Source: Streptomyces roseoviridis (lineage in GTDB: Bacteria > Actinomycetota > Actinomycetes > Streptomycetales > Streptomycetaceae). Taken from it: 64,000 bases of DNA. Each line of letters begins with the position of its first letter. Position 1 is the first letter of the stretch. Made by a program: the position numbers and the translations under genes. Under the pieces are notes generated by a model, which saw only the letters and a list, made by a program, of their open reading frames with translations, was not told the origin of the DNA and made no database searches. The stretch lies in the NCBI RefSeq assembly GCF_039535235.1, contig NZ_BAAAWU010000001.1:2418001-2482000 (forward strand), in the 5' to 3' direction. Shown here piece after piece: positions 1-10,271 of this stretch.

Positions 1-1986
1 GGCGATCTGCGCGGACTCCTTCATCACGTCGCCCAGCTGGCCGGTGAGCGTGAGCCCGGCCGCGCCCGTCTCCGGGTCGGCGAGCGACGCCTCGACGAAG
101 AGCACGTCACCACCGGCCCCGGTCACCGCGAGCCCGGTCGCCACGCCCGGCACCGAGGTGCGCCGCTCGGCCGGGTCCTGGGCCGACTCGGGCACGTGGT
201 GCGGGCGGCCGATCAGCCCGCGCAGGTCGTCGGGACCGATGGTGAACGGGAGCTCCCGCTCGCCCGTCTCGCTCTGCGCGGCCACCTTGCGCAGGAGCCG
301 CGCGATCGAGCGTTCCAGGGTGCGGACGCCCGCCTCGCGGGTGTACTCGCCGGCGAGCCGGCGCAGCGCGGCCTCCTCCAGGACGACCTCGCCGGTCTCC
401 AGACCGGCGCGCTCCAGCTGCCGGGGCAGCAGGTGGTCACGGGCGATGACGATCTTCTCGTCCTCGGTGTAGCCGTCGAGCCGGACCAGCTCCATGCGGT
501 CGAGCAGCGCCTCGGGGATGGCCTCCAGGACGTTGGCGGTCGCGAGGAAGACGACGTCGCTGAGGTCGAGTTCGACCTCCAGGTAGTGGTCGCGGAAGGT
601 GTGGTTCTGCGCGGGGTCGAGGACCTCCAGGAGCGCCGCCGCCGGGTCGCCCCGGAAGTCTGAGCCGACCTTGTCGATCTCGTCGAGGAGGACGACGGGG
701 TTCATGGACCCGGCCTCCTTGATCGCGCGGACGATCCGGCCGGGCAGGGCGCCGACGTAGGTGCGCCGGTGGCCGCGGATCTCCGCCTCGTCCCGTACGC
801 CGCCGAGCGCGACCCGGACGAACTTCCGCCCCATCGCGTGGGCCACGCTCTCGCCGAGCGAGGTCTTGCCGACGCCGGGCGGGCCGACCAGGGCGAGCAC
901 GGCGCCGCCGCGCCGGCCGCCGACCACGCCGAGGCCGCGTTCGGCGCGCCGCTTGCGCACCGCCAGGTATTCGGTGATGCGCTCCTTCACGTCCTCCAGG
1001 CCCGCGTGTTCGGCGTCGAGGACGGCCTTGGCGCCCTGGATGTCGTACTGGTCCTCGGTCCGCTCGTTCCACGGCAGTTCGAGGACGGTGTCGAGCCAGG
1101 TGCGGATCCAGGAGCCCTCGGGCGACTGGTCGCTCGCCCGCTCCAGCTTCTCGACCTCCTTGAGGGCCGCCTCGCGGACCTTCTCGGGCAGGTCGGCGGC
1201 CTCGACGCGGGCGCGGTAGTCGTCGGACTCGTCGCCCTCGCTCTCGCCGTTGAGCTCGCGCAGCTCCTTGCGGACGGCTTCGAGCTGGCGGCGCAGCAGG
1301 AACTCGCGCTGCTGCTTGTCGACGCCCTCCTGGACGTCCTTGGCGATGGTCTCGGCGACGTCCTGCTCGGCGAGGTGGTCGCGCAGCTGGGTGGTGGCGA
1401 GCTTGAGGCGGGCGACGGGGTCGGCGGTCTCCAGGAGCGCGACCTTCTGCTCGACGGTGAGGAAGGGCGAGTACCCGGAGTTGTCGGCGAGGGCGCCGAC
1501 GCCCTCGATCTGCTGGACGCGGTCGACGACCTGCCAGGCGCCGCGCTTCTTCAGCCAGGTGGTGGCCAGCGCCTTGTACTCCTTGACGAGTTCGGTCACG
1601 GCGCCGGGCAGCGGGTCGGGCACGGTCTCCTCGACCACGGTGCCCTCGACCCACAGGGCGGCGCCGGGTCCGGTGGTGCCGGCGCCGATGCGCACGCGGC
1701 CGAGGCCGCGGATGAGCGCGCCCGGGTCGCCGTCGGACAGCCGGCCGACCTGCTCGACGGTGCCGAGGACGCCGGTCCCGGCGTAGGTGCCGTCGACCCG
1801 GGGCACCAGGAGCACCCGGGGCTTTCCGTTCCCTCCGCGCGCGGCGGCCTGGGCGGCCTCGACCGCGGCCCGCACGTCGTTGTCGGACAGGTCCAGCGGC
1901 ACCACCATTCCGGGCAGCACGACCTCGTCGTCGAGCGGCAGCACAGGCAGAGTGAGCGGCACGGACGCCATGGACTCAGAAGCCAT
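1..1986 (-). CDS. lon: ATP-dependent protease Lon (C-terminus beyond the left end)
   Basis: Cytoplasmic AAA+ serine protease that unfolds and degrades damaged and regulatory proteins. The visible 662 codons hold the N-terminal substrate-binding domain ([19 protein letters not shown] near the start), the coiled-coil region, and the AAA+ module with Walker [10 protein letters not shown] (near 855-885) and Walker [10 protein letters not shown] (near 672-700). The last readable residues ([16 protein letters not shown]) begin the protease domain, so the catalytic Ser/Lys dyad lies outside the window. The start is the ATG at 1986, preceded by GGGGAG; an in-frame ATG at 1971 is an alternative. The promoter carries a HAIR inverted repeat and a ClgR-type motif, matching the heat-shock control known for Streptomyces lon. 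Divergent from the acetyltransferase gene at 2117. Confidence 0.97.
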   Translation of the reverse strand, partial: MASESMASVPLTLPVLPLDDEVVLPGMVVPLDLSDNDVRAAVEAAQAAARGGNGKPRVLLVPRVDGTYAGTGVLGTVEQVGRLSDGDPGALIRGLGRVRIGAGTTGPGAALWVEGTVVEETVPDPLPGAVTELVKEYKALATTWLKKRGAWQVVDRVQQIEGVGALADNSGYSPFLTVEQKVALLETADPVARLKLATTQLRDHLAEQDVAETIAKDVQEGVDKQQREFLLRRQLEAVRKELRELNGESEGDESDDYRARVEAADLPEKVREAALKEVEKLERASDQSPEGSWIRTWLDTVLELPWNERTEDQYDIQGAKAVLDAEHAGLEDVKERITEYLAVRKRRAERGLGVVGGRRGGAVLALVGPPGVGKTSLGESVAHAMGRKFVRVALGGVRDEAEIRGHRRTYVGALPGRIVRAIKEAGSMNPVVLLDEIDKVGSDFRGDPAAALLEVLDPAQNHTFRDHYLEVELDLSDVVFLATANVLEAIPEALLDRMELVRLDGYTEDEKIVIARDHLLPRQLERAGLETGEVVLEEAALRRLAGEYTREAGVRTLERSIARLLRKVAAQSETGERELPFTIGPDDLRGLIGRPHHVPESAQDPAERRTSVPGVATGLAVTGAGGDVLFVEASLADPETGAAGLTLTGQLGDVMKESAQIA

Positions 1987-2007
1987 GATCTCCCCTTCGG
2001 CAGTCAA

Positions 2008-2028
2008 GTTGAGCTGTATGGACTCAAT
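2008..2028. promoter_or_regulatory. HAIR element (HspR operator) upstream of lon
   Basis: TTGAG (2009-2013), nine bases, CTCAA (2023-2027). This reproduces the core and spacing of the HspR-associated inverted repeat CTTGAGT-N7-ACTCAAG, with outer bases not conserved. It lies 22 bp upstream of the lon start codon, suitable for repression. HspR control of lon is known in Streptomyces; binding here is inferred. Confidence 0.8.
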
Positions 2029-2060
2029 GCACCTGCGCCGCCGAATGTTCCCCACCATCT

Positions 2061-2074
2061 GTTCGCTCTGAGCG
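2061..2074. promoter_or_regulatory. ClgR-type activator site upstream of lon
   Basis: GTTCGC-TCTGA-GCG matches the GTTCGC-N5-GCG motif described for ClgR, the activator of clp and lon genes in Streptomyces. It sits about 75 bp upstream of the lon ATG and 33 bp beyond the HAIR element, a typical activator position. Confidence 0.75.
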
Positions 2075-2104
2075 ATCAGGCTCCCCCGCACCGTGAACGG
2101 CCGA

Positions 2105-2137
2105 TGTAATGCCCTCATGGATATTGCAGCCATTACA
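2105..2137. promoter_or_regulatory. Inverted repeat spanning the acetyltransferase start codon
   Basis: TGTAATG (2105-2111) and CATTACA (2131-2137) are perfect 7-bp inverted arms separated by 19 bp. The left arm contains a -10-like TGTAAT just upstream of the ATG at 2117; the right arm is inside the coding region. It could be an operator over a leaderless start. No regulator is assigned. Confidence 0.35.
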
Positions 2138-2752
2138 GCAGCCTGGGTGGCCGGCTGGACCGTCTCCCGGGGCACCCCCGCCGCCGTCGTCGCGCCCTGG
2201 GGCTACCGGATCGACGTGGGGCTGCCCCGGCATCCGTTCCGGCACGTCCTGCCGCACCCGGACGCGGTGTCCGTCGGGAAGCTGTGCGCCGACGTCACCG
2301 AGCCGTACGCCTGGCTCAAGGTGATGGCGACCCCCGAGGAGGTGGCGCCGTGGATCACCGAGGGCTGGACGATCCCGGACGACCCCGGCTTCATGATGAC
2401 CAAGACCCTCGACCCGTCCGCCCGGCCCGCGCCCCCCGAGGGGTACGCGCGGACGACGGAGACCCACGACGGCGTCATCCGGGTCCGGATCCTCGCCCCC
2501 GACGGCACCCTGGCCGCCCGGGGCCAGATCGCGCCGACCGGCGCGACCGCCGTCGCCGACCAGATCGAGACGGACCCAGCCCACCGGCGCCGCGGCCTCG
2601 GCGCCAACGTGATGCGCACCCTGGAGGCGGCCGCCGCACAGGCCGGCGCGAGGACCGGCGTCCTCTCGGCCACCACGGACGGGATGGCGCTGTACGGCTC
2701 GCTCGACTGGCGCTACAGGGGCCCGCTGACCGGAGTCGTCCGCACCGGTTGA
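2117..2752 (+). CDS. GNAT family N-acetyltransferase
   Basis: Predicted cytoplasmic acetyl-CoA-dependent acetyltransferase of unknown substrate, about 211 residues. The C-terminal half has the GNAT acetyl-CoA motif (VADQIETDPAHRRRGLGAN, RxxGxG-type loop) followed by a helix and the closing strand segment (MALYGSLDWRYRG). The N-terminal half is not recognised. I chose the ATG at 2117 because homologous-looking sequence begins there. No Shine-Dalgarno precedes it, and a TGTAAT hexamer lies 6 nt upstream, so the mRNA may be leaderless; a GTG at 2093 is the alternative. Divergent from lon and sharing its promoter region. Confidence 0.85.
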   Translation: MDIAAITAAWVAGWTVSRGTPAAVVAPWGYRIDVGLPRHPFRHVLPHPDAVSVGKLCADVTEPYAWLKVMATPEEVAPWITEGWTIPDDPGFMMTKTLDPSARPAPPEGYARTTETHDGVIRVRILAPDGTLAARGQIAPTGATAVADQIETDPAHRRRGLGANVMRTLEAAAAQAGARTGVLSATTDGMALYGSLDWRYRGPLTGVVRTG

Positions 2753-2797
2753 GTCGTTCCTGCTGCGCCGTGACCGGGCGAGCGGCATGCTCGGCTC

Positions 2798-3337
2798 ATG
2801 GAGTACGCGCAGCGGTACGGGAGGGGGGCCGCACTGGCGGCCGTGGTCGCCGCCGCCGTGGCCGTGGCCGGGTGCGGCGGGCCGGCGCCGACGGCACCGG
2901 GCGACAAGCCGAGCACCACCCTGAGCATCCCGCCCGTTCCGAGCGGGCCCGCCACCGCCACCGCCACCGGGGGCAGAAACGATCCGGCCCCTCAGGAGGT
3001 CCTCGTCGAGGTCGTCGTCAACGGCGGCCTCGCGGGGGTCGTCAACAAGCTGGTCGTGCACCACGACGGCGGCTACACCGTCCGCTCCGGCACCGGGCCC
3101 GCCCGCGACGGCCGGATGACCGCCGCCGAGACCGCAGCCCTCCGCGCCGCCCTGGAGGACCCGGCCTACGCCCGGGTCCCGGCCCGCCCGACGGGGGCGC
3201 CGGTGGCCGACGGCTTCACGTACCACCTGACCCACGACCACCGGCTCGTGGTCACGCAGGACGGCGAGAACCGCCCGCCGGCCCTCCAGCGCGTCCTCGA
3301 CGCCCTCCCCGGGGGCGGCCCGCCCACCGCGCCCTGA
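2798..3337 (+). CDS. Small lipoprotein with emfourin-like domain
   Basis: 179 residues. An N-terminal signal peptide ends in a lipobox (VAGC, lipidated Cys26), followed by a Ser/Thr/Pro linker to about residue 65 and one compact domain. The domain pattern (VEVVVNGGLAG, a segment with TAAETAALRAAL, then DGFTYHLT and PPALQRVLDAL) resembles emfourin, the protealysin-type metalloprotease inhibitor family. This assignment is from recall of the pattern and is tentative. The ATG at 2798 is the only start that gives a full signal sequence. It would act on the outer face of the membrane. It stands alone between two unrelated rightward genes. Confidence 0.75.
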   Translation: MEYAQRYGRGAALAAVVAAAVAVAGCGGPAPTAPGDKPSTTLSIPPVPSGPATATATGGRNDPAPQEVLVEVVVNGGLAGVVNKLVVHHDGGYTVRSGTGPARDGRMTAAETAALRAALEDPAYARVPARPTGAPVADGFTYHLTHDHRLVVTQDGENRPPALQRVLDALPGGGPPTAP

Positions 3338-3483
3338 CGGCCCCGCCCGCGGCGCGCCGGCCGATCCGTGCGGACCCCCGGGCTCGTCCGGCCCGCACCG
3401 CTCGTTGAGCGTTTGTCCCGGCCGCCCGCGCACGCCCAGGATGGCCGGGACCAGACACGTACACATCGAGCCACGGAGTGAGC

Positions 3484-4155
3484 ATGACCAGCCCCGTCAC
3501 CCTCGACCGGCGCGAGGGCCCGTACGGAGAAGTCGTCCTGCGGCAGCGCGACGCGCACTACGAGATCATCGCCAACGGCACGTTCCTGATGGACACCTCC
3601 GACGGCCGCTCCGAGCGGCTGCTCGTCGACGCGGCGCTCGCGGCCCTGCCCGAGAGCCGGCACGGCCGCGCCGCCGTCCTCGTCGGCGGCCTGGGGGTCG
3701 GCTTCTCGCTCGCGCACGCGGCCGCCGACCCCCGCTGGGGCCGGATCGTCGTCGCCGAGCGTGAGGAGGCGATCATCGACTGGCACCGGGAGGGCCCGCT
3801 CGCCGCCATCTCGGGCGCGGCGCTGGCCGATCCGAGGACCGTGATCCTGCACACGGACCTCGTCACGCACGTCCGCACCTCCCCCGACACCTACGACGCG
3901 CTGTGCCTCGACATCGACAACGGGCCCGACTGGACGGTCACCGAGGACAACCAATCCCTTTACTCCGCCGAGGGTTTGGCGGCCTGCGCGGCCCGGCTCA
4001 ACCCGGGCGGAATCCTCGCGGTGTGGTCGGCCCGGCCCTCCGCCGATTTCGAAGAGTCGTTGCGGAATGCCGGATTCAGCGGGGTACGGACGGAAGAGGT
4101 CCCCGTTGCCCGGGGCGTCCCCGACGTGGTCCACCTCGCCGTCCGGCCCGCCTGA
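3484..4155 (+). CDS. Spermidine-synthase-like methyltransferase-fold protein
   Basis: 223-residue soluble protein with a class I nucleotide-binding fold of the spermine/spermidine synthase type. VLVGGLGVGFSLAHA (glycine-rich loop) is followed by an acidic strand end (RIVVAERE), a second acidic segment (HTDLVTHV) and the catalytic-region strand YDALCLDIDNGPDW. It lacks the tetramerising N-terminal domain of true spermidine synthases, so the substrate is uncertain. The ATG at 3484 lies 6 nt after GGAG; the GTG at 3478 would abut the GGAG and is less likely. Codon use near 3950-4090 is slightly less GC-biased than the neighbours. Confidence 0.85.
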   Translation: MTSPVTLDRREGPYGEVVLRQRDAHYEIIANGTFLMDTSDGRSERLLVDAALAALPESRHGRAAVLVGGLGVGFSLAHAAADPRWGRIVVAEREEAIIDWHREGPLAAISGAALADPRTVILHTDLVTHVRTSPDTYDALCLDIDNGPDWTVTEDNQSLYSAEGLAACAARLNPGGILAVWSARPSADFEESLRNAGFSGVRTEEVPVARGVPDVVHLAVRPA

Positions 4156-4227
4156 TCACCTGCGTAGCCTTGACGCCACGGGTGCCTCTAGGCTGCTGCA
4201 CCGACATCGGCGACGCGAGGCGGGGCA

Positions 4228-4965
4228 ATGGAGCAGACACACACCACTCACCACGGTGCGGCGGCCACTCCGGGGGCCCAGCGGCGCGTCCTTGTCGTCG
4301 AGGACGACGCGACGATCGTCGAGGCCATCTCCGCGCGGCTGCGCGCCGAGGGCTTCCTGGTGCAGACCGCGACCGACGGCCCGGCCGCCGTGGACGCCGC
4401 CGAGGCGTGGCAGCCGGACCTGATGGTGCTCGACGTGATGCTGCCCGGCTTCGACGGCCTGGAGGTGTGCCGCCGGGTGCAGGCCCAGCGTCCGGTCCCG
4501 GTCCTGATGCTCACCGCACGGGATGACGAGACGGACATGCTGGTCGGACTCGGGGTCGGCGCCGACGACTACATGACGAAGCCGTTCTCGATGCGCGAGC
4601 TGGCCGCCCGGGTGCACGTGCTGCTGCGCCGGGTGGAGCGGGCCGCGCTGGCGGCGGTGACCCCGCGCAGCGGCATCCTGCGGCTCGGCGAGCTGGAGAT
4701 CGACCACGCGCAGCGCCGGGTGCGGGTGAGGGCGGAGGACGTCCACCTGACCCCGACCGAGTTCGACCTGCTGGTCTGCCTGGCGAACACCCCGCGCGCG
4801 GTGCTCTCCCGCGAGCAGCTGCTCGCCGAGGTGTGGGACTGGGCGGACGCCTCCGGCACCCGCACCGTGGACAGCCACATCAAGGCGCTGCGCCGGAAGA
4901 TCGGGGCCGAGCGCATCCGCACGGTCCACGGCGTGGGGTACGCGCTGGAGACCCCCGCGCCGTGA
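4228..4965 (+). CDS. OmpR-family response regulator
   Basis: 245 residues. The receiver domain (about 19-135) has acidic pair D26-D27, phosphoacceptor D69 (LMVLDVMLP), T96 and K118. A winged-helix DNA-binding domain follows (about 150-242: LTPTEFDLLVCLA, TRTVDSHIKALRRKI, VHGVGYAL). An unusual His/Thr-rich 18-residue N-terminal extension precedes the receiver. GGCGGGG precedes the ATG. Its stop overlaps the GTG of the kinase gene (GTGA), so the pair is translationally coupled. The system sits next to kgd. In S. coelicolor I recall the equivalent pair beside SCO5281 without an assigned signal, so no function is claimed. Confidence 0.95.
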   Translation: MEQTHTTHHGAAATPGAQRRVLVVEDDATIVEAISARLRAEGFLVQTATDGPAAVDAAEAWQPDLMVLDVMLPGFDGLEVCRRVQAQRPVPVLMLTARDDETDMLVGLGVGADDYMTKPFSMRELAARVHVLLRRVERAALAAVTPRSGILRLGELEIDHAQRRVRVRAEDVHLTPTEFDLLVCLANTPRAVLSREQLLAEVWDWADASGTRTVDSHIKALRRKIGAERIRTVHGVGYALETPAP

Positions 4966-6086
4966 GCCGGCGGGGGCGTGCCGTGAGCCGTCGGGGCCCG
5001 CGCACCGGCCGCCGGGACCGGCCGCGCCGGCGGATAGTGATCTCGATCAAGACCAAGCTCGGCGCGCTCGTCGTCGGGGCGGTCCTGCTGACCTCGGGTC
5101 TGGCCCTGGTGGCGATCCGGACCTCGACCGAGTTCCGGTACATCACGATCTTCGCGATGATCGCGACCCTGCTGATCACCCAGTTCGTGGCGCAGTCCCT
5201 GACGGCCCCGCTGGACGAGATGAACACGGTGGCCGGCTCCATCTCGCGCGGTGACTTCAGCCGCCGGGTGCGCGGCGCGGACCGCCGTGACGAGCTGGGC
5301 GACCTGGCCTCCACGATCAACCGCATGGCGGACGACCTGGAGGCGGTGGACCGGCACCGCAAGGAGCTGGTCGCGAACGTCTCGCACGAGCTGCGCACGC
5401 CGATCGCCGCGCTGCGCGCGGTCCTGGAGAACGTCGTGGACGGGGTCTCCGAGGCCGATCCGGAGACCATGCGGACGGCCCTGAAGCAGACCGAGCGGCT
5501 GGGACGGCTCGTGGAGACGCTGCTCGACCTGTCACGGCTCGACAACGGTGTCGTCACGCTCAAGCGGCGCCGCTTCGAGGTCTGGCCGTACCTGTCGGGC
5601 GTGCTGCGCGAGGCGAACCTCGCGGCCTCCCAGCGGGGCCTGTCCTCCACCTCGGGGCTGCACAACCGCACCGACGTCCATCTGCACCTGGACGTGTCGC
5701 CGCCGGAGCTGACCGCGCACGCGGACGCGGAGCGGCTGCACCAGGTGATGGCGAACCTGATCGACAACGCGGTGAAGCACTCGCCGCCGCACGGGCGGGT
5801 GACGGTGCGGGCACGGCGCGGGCCGTGTCCGGACTCGCTGGAGCTGGAGGTCGAGGACGAGGGTCCCGGCATTCCGGAGGCGGAGCGGCACAAGGTCTTC
5901 GAGCGGTTCAACCGGGGCACGGTCCCGGCCCAGCAGGGTCCGGGCAGCGACGGCGGCACCGGTCTGGGCCTCGCGATCGCCCGCTGGGCGGTGGATCTGC
6001 ACGGTGGCCACATCGGAGTGGCCGAATCATCACGCGGCTGCCGCATCAGACTCACTCTTCCGGGCAGTCTCCCTTCGCGGGATTGA
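4962..6086 (+). CDS. Membrane sensor histidine kinase, short sensor region
   Basis: 374 residues from the GTG overlapping the regulator stop; a GTG at 4983 with a closer purine tract is possible. Order: a basic N-terminus, two hydrophobic helices (about 33-52 and 60-79) separated by only a few residues (IRTSTEF), a HAMP domain (SLTAPLDEMN onward), HisKA with phosphoacceptor His142 (ANVSHELRTP), and HATPase_c with N box LIDNAVKHS, G1 EDEGPGIPE and G2 GTGLGLAIA. With almost no extracytoplasmic loop it would sense within the membrane or through a partner. It phosphorylates the preceding regulator. Confidence 0.95.
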   Translation: MSRRGRAVSRRGPRTGRRDRPRRRIVISIKTKLGALVVGAVLLTSGLALVAIRTSTEFRYITIFAMIATLLITQFVAQSLTAPLDEMNTVAGSISRGDFSRRVRGADRRDELGDLASTINRMADDLEAVDRHRKELVANVSHELRTPIAALRAVLENVVDGVSEADPETMRTALKQTERLGRLVETLLDLSRLDNGVVTLKRRRFEVWPYLSGVLREANLAASQRGLSSTSGLHNRTDVHLHLDVSPPELTAHADAERLHQVMANLIDNAVKHSPPHGRVTVRARRGPCPDSLELEVEDEGPGIPEAERHKVFERFNRGTVPAQQGPGSDGGTGLGLAIARWAVDLHGGHIGVAESSRGCRIRLTLPGSLPSRD

Positions 6087-6376
6087 CGTAGGGTTCGAAC
6101 CGGAAGCTCGCGTTCTGCGTGTACGTGTACGAGCCCGTACGACATACGCGCGGGAGCAGGTCAGGGGTGCGGCCGAGGACGGCCGTAGCCGCGGTTCTCC
6201 GTACCCTGACAGAACCGGAACCACGCTTGTTTCCCGCCATTCACGGCACCGAAACACCTCGTCAAGTGTGACTTGCGCGACGTTGGAGTGCCCGGCCTGC
6301 ACCTCCAGGCCAGGGAGGCGTAGCCTTTATTTCCGCTGTCCATCACCTTGTGAAGCGGAAGAGGGCGGTTGCCGCC

Positions 6377-9300
6377 GTGTCGTCTCAGTCCCCCAGTACC
6401 CCGAGCTCCCCGACCGACCAAGACGGGCAGGGTCAGTCCCCTGCGACCGCCTTCGGTGCCAATGAGTGGCTCGTCGACGAGATCTACCAGCAGTACCTCC
6501 AGGACCCGAATTCGGTCGATCGTGCCTGGTGGGACTTCTTCGCCGACTACAAGCCCGGAGCGTCGGAGACCCCGGCCGCCCCGGCTGTAGCCACCCCGAC
6601 CACCCCGAGCGCGCCCGCCGCGCCGCAGGCGGGCCCCGCACAGGCCGCGCCTGCCGCTCCGGCGGCCGTACCCGCCCCGGCCGCTCCGGCCGCCGCCCCG
6701 GCCCCCGCCGCTCCGGCGCCCGCTCCCGCGAAGCCGGCCGCCGCCGCGGCCCCGGCTCCCGCCGCCCCGGCCAAGCCCAAGGCCGCCGAGGCCCCCAAGG
6801 CCGAGGCCCCCGCGGGCCCCGAGCTGATCACCCTGCGCGGCCCGGCCGCCGCGGTCGCGAAGAACATGAACGCCTCGCTGGAGATGCCGACGGCCACGTC
6901 CGTCCGCGCCGTCCCGGTGAAGCTGCTCTTCGACAACCGGATCGTCATCAACAACCACCTGAAGCGCGCCCGGGGCGGGAAGATCTCCTTCACCCACCTC
7001 ATCGGCTACGCGATGGTGCAGGCCATCAAGGCCATGCCGTCGATGAACTGGTCCTACGCGGAGAAGGACGGCAAGCCGACCCTGGTCAAGCCGGAGCACG
7101 TGAACTTCGGTCTGGCCATCGACCTGGTGAAGCCCAACGGCGACCGCCAGCTCGTCGTCGCCGGCATCAAGAAGGCCGAGACCCTGAACTTCTTCGAGTT
7201 CTGGCAGGCCTACGAGGACATCGTCAAGCGCGCCCGCGTCGGCAAGCTGACGATGGAGGACTTCACCGGCGTCACGGTCTCCCTGACCAACCCCGGCGGC
7301 CTCGGCACCGTCCACTCGGTCCCGCGTCTGATGCCCGGTCAGTCCGTCATCATGGGCGTCGGCTCCATGGACTACCCGGCCGAGTTCCAGGGCACCTCCC
7401 AGGACACCCTGAACAAGCTGGGCATCTCCAAGGTCATGACCCTGACCTCGACCTACGACCACCGGGTCATCCAGGGCGCGGCCTCCGGCGAGTTCCTGCG
7501 GATCGTCTCGAACCTCCTCCTCGGCGAGGACGGCTTCTACGACGACGTCTTCAAGTCGCTGCGGATCCCCTACGAGCCGGTCCGCTGGCTCAAGGACATC
7601 GACGCCTCGCACGACGACGACGTCACCAAGGCCGCCCGGGTCTTCGAGCTGATCCACTCCTACCGGGTCCGCGGCCACGTCATGGCCGACACCGACCCGC
7701 TGGAGTACAAGCAGCGCAAGCACCCCGACCTGGACATCACCGAGCACGGCCTCACCCTGTGGGACCTGGAGCGCGAGTTCGCGGTCGGCGGCTTCGCCGG
7801 CAAGTCGATGATGAAGCTCCGCGACATCCTCGGCGTGCTCCGCGACTCGTACTGCCGCACCACCGGCATCGAGTTCATGCACATCCAGGACCCGAAGCAG
7901 CGCAAGTGGATCCAGGACCGCGTGGAGCGCCCGCACGCCCGCGTGGAGCGCGAGGAGCAGCTGCGCATCCTGCGCCGGCTGAACGCGGCGGAGGCCTTCG
8001 AGACCTTCCTGCAGACCAAGTACGTCGGCCAGAAGCGCTTCTCGCTGGAGGGCGGCGAGTCCGTCATCCCGCTGCTCGACGCGGTCATCGACTCCGCGGC
8101 GGAGTCCCGCCTGGACGAGGTCGTCATCGGCATGGCCCACCGCGGCCGCCTGAACGTCCTCGCGAACATCGTCGGCAAGTCGTACGCGCAGATCTTCCGC
8201 GAGTTCGAGGGCAACCTCGACCCGAAGTCCATGCACGGCTCCGGCGACGTGAAGTACCACCTGGGCGCCGAGGGCACCTTCACGGGCCTCGACGGCGAGC
8301 AGATCAAGGTGTCGCTGGTCGCCAACCCCTCCCACCTGGAGGCGGTCGACCCGGTCCTGGAGGGCGTCGCCCGCGCCAAGCAGGACGTCATCAACAAGGG
8401 CGGCACGGACTTCACCGTCCTGCCGGTCGCCCTGCACGGTGACGCGGCCTTCGCCGGCCAGGGCGTCGTGGCCGAGACGCTCAACATGTCGCAGCTGCGC
8501 GGCTACCGCACCGGCGGCACGGTCCACATCGTCATCAACAACCAGGTCGGCTTCACCGCGGCCCCCGAGTCCTCGCGTTCCTCCATGTACGCGACGGACG
8601 TGGCCCGCATGATCGAGGCGCCGATCTTCCACGTGAACGGCGACGACCCGGAGGCGTGCGTCCGGGTGGCGCGGCTCGCCTTCGAGTTCCGCCAGACGTT
8701 CAACAAGGACGTCGTCATCGACCTCATCTGCTACCGCCGCCGCGGTCACAACGAGGGCGACAACCCGCAGTTCACCAACCCGCAGATGTACACCCTGATC
8801 GACAAGAAGCGTTCGGTGCGCAAGCTGTACACCGAGTCGCTGATCGGTCGCGGCGACATCACCCTGGAGGAGGCGGAGCAGGCGCTCCAGGACTTCCAGG
8901 GCCAGCTGGAGAAGGTGTTCGCGGAGGTCCGCGAGGCCACCTCGGCCCCGGCGCCGGCGCACGTCCCGGACGCCCAGCCCGAGTTCCCGGTCGCCGTCAC
9001 CACCGCGGTCTCCGCGGAGGTCGTCAAGCGGATCGCCGAGTCGCAGGTCAACATCCCGGAGCGGATCACGGTCCACCCGCGTCTGCTGCCGCAGCTGCAG
9101 CGCCGCGCGGCCTCGATCGACGACGGCACCATCGACTGGGGCTTCGGCGAGACCCTCGCCATCGGCTCGCTGCTGATGGAGGGCACCCCGGTCCGCCTGT
9201 CGGGCCAGGACTCCCGCCGCGGCACCTTCGGCCAGCGCCACGCGGTGCTGGTGGACCAGGAGACCGGCGAGGACTACACCCCGCTGCTCTACCTGACCGA

Positions 9301-10180
9301 CGAGCAGGCCCACTTCAACGTCTACGACTCGCTGCTCAGCGAGTACGCGGCGATGGGCTTCGAGTACGGCTACTCGCTGGCCCGCCCGGACTCCCTGGTG
9401 ATCTGGGAGGCCCAGTTCGGTGACTTCGTCAACGGCGCGCAGACCGTCGTCGACGAGTTCATCTCCTCGGCCGAGCAGAAGTGGGGCCAGACCTCGGGCG
9501 TCACGCTGCTGCTGCCGCACGGCTACGAGGGCCAGGGCCCGGACCACTCGTCCGCCCGCCCGGAGCGCTTCCTCCAGATGTGCGCGCAGGACAACATGAC
9601 GGTCGCCATGCCGACGCTGCCGTCGAACTACTTCCACCTTCTGCGCTGGCAGGTGCACAACCCGCACCACAAGCCGCTCATCGTCTTCACCCCGAAGTCG
9701 ATGCTGCGTCTGAAGGCCGCGGCGTCGAAGATCGAGGAGTTCACCACCGGCGGCTTCCGCCCGGTGATCGGCGACTCGTCGGTCAACCCGGCCGACGTCC
9801 GCAAGGTCGTCTTCTGCGCGGGCAAGGTCTACTACGACCTGGAGGCCGAGCGGGTCAAGCGCGGCGTCACGGACACGGCGATCATCCGCGTGGAGCGCCT
9901 GTACCCGCTGCCGGGTGCGGAGCTCCAGGCCGAGATCTCCAAGTACCCGAACGCCGAGAAGTACCTGTGGGCGCAGGAGGAGCCGGCGAACCAGGGTGCC
10001 TGGCCGTTCATCGCGCTCAACCTGATCGACCACCTGGACCTGGCGGTCGGCGCGGACATCCCGGCGGGCGAGCGCCTGCGCCGGATCTCCCGCCCGCACT
10101 CCTCGTCCCCGGCGGTCGGTTCGGCCAAGCGTCACCAGGCCGAGCAGGCTCAGCTGGTCGCGGAGGTCTTCGACGCCTGA
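6377..10180 (+). CDS. kgd: Multifunctional 2-oxoglutarate decarboxylase/dehydrogenase E1-E2 (Kgd)
   Basis: 1267-residue actinobacterial TCA-cycle enzyme combining E2-type succinyltransferase and ThDP-dependent 2-oxoglutarate decarboxylase. Order: a short N-terminal segment ([17 protein letters not shown]), an Ala/Pro-rich linker (about 60-145), an acyltransferase domain ending in [10 protein letters not shown] (catalytic His), then the large E1 part with the [14 protein letters not shown] and [11 protein letters not shown] cofactor regions. No lipoyl domain is present, as usual for this family; lipoylated E2 is supplied elsewhere. I start it at the GTG at 6377, behind GAGGGCGG and matching the known N-terminus of Streptomyces homologues, not the open GTG at 6350. 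A strong hairpin follows the stop. Confidence 0.97.
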   Translation: MSSQSPSTPSSPTDQDGQGQSPATAFGANEWLVDEIYQQYLQDPNSVDRAWWDFFADYKPGASETPAAPAVATPTTPSAPAAPQAGPAQAAPAAPAAVPAPAAPAAAPAPAAPAPAPAKPAAAAAPAPAAPAKPKAAEAPKAEAPAGPELITLRGPAAAVAKNMNASLEMPTATSVRAVPVKLLFDNRIVINNHLKRARGGKISFTHLIGYAMVQAIKAMPSMNWSYAEKDGKPTLVKPEHVNFGLAIDLVKPNGDRQLVVAGIKKAETLNFFEFWQAYEDIVKRARVGKLTMEDFTGVTVSLTNPGGLGTVHSVPRLMPGQSVIMGVGSMDYPAEFQGTSQDTLNKLGISKVMTLTSTYDHRVIQGAASGEFLRIVSNLLLGEDGFYDDVFKSLRIPYEPVRWLKDIDASHDDDVTKAARVFELIHSYRVRGHVMADTDPLEYKQRKHPDLDITEHGLTLWDLEREFAVGGFAGKSMMKLRDILGVLRDSYCRTTGIEFMHIQDPKQRKWIQDRVERPHARVEREEQLRILRRLNAAEAFETFLQTKYVGQKRFSLEGGESVIPLLDAVIDSAAESRLDEVVIGMAHRGRLNVLANIVGKSYAQIFREFEGNLDPKSMHGSGDVKYHLGAEGTFTGLDGEQIKVSLVANPSHLEAVDPVLEGVARAKQDVINKGGTDFTVLPVALHGDAAFAGQGVVAETLNMSQLRGYRTGGTVHIVINNQVGFTAAPESSRSSMYATDVARMIEAPIFHVNGDDPEACVRVARLAFEFRQTFNKDVVIDLICYRRRGHNEGDNPQFTNPQMYTLIDKKRSVRKLYTESLIGRGDITLEEAEQALQDFQGQLEKVFAEVREATSAPAPAHVPDAQPEFPVAVTTAVSAEVVKRIAESQVNIPERITVHPRLLPQLQRRAASIDDGTIDWGFGETLAIGSLLMEGTPVRLSGQDSRRGTFGQRHAVLVDQETGEDYTPLLYLTDEQAHFNVYDSLLSEYAAMGFEYGYSLARPDSLVIWEAQFGDFVNGAQTVVDEFISSAEQKWGQTSGVTLLLPHGYEGQGPDHSSARPERFLQMCAQDNMTVAMPTLPSNYFHLLRWQVHNPHHKPLIVFTPKSMLRLKAAASKIEEFTTGGFRPVIGDSSVNPADVRKVVFCAGKVYYDLEAERVKRGVTDTAIIRVERLYPLPGAELQAEISKYPNAEKYLWAQEEPANQGAWPFIALNLIDHLDLAVGADIPAGERLRRISRPHSSSPAVGSAKRHQAEQAQLVAEVFDA

Positions 10181-10205
10181 CCGGGCGGCGAAGGACACGG
10201 CGTAC

Positions 10206-10249
10206 GGCCGGAGGCCCGGCACCCCTCTTCGGGTGCCGGGCCTCCGGCC
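10206..10249. terminator. Bidirectional hairpin terminator between kgd and the FxsT gene
   Basis: A perfect 19-bp stem (10206-10224 with 10231-10249) and six-base loop CTCTTC lie between two converging stop codons. There is no U tract, as is common in Streptomyces terminators. Confidence 0.85.
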
Positions 10250-10271
10250 TGTCCGGCGCCGGTACGGGGGC

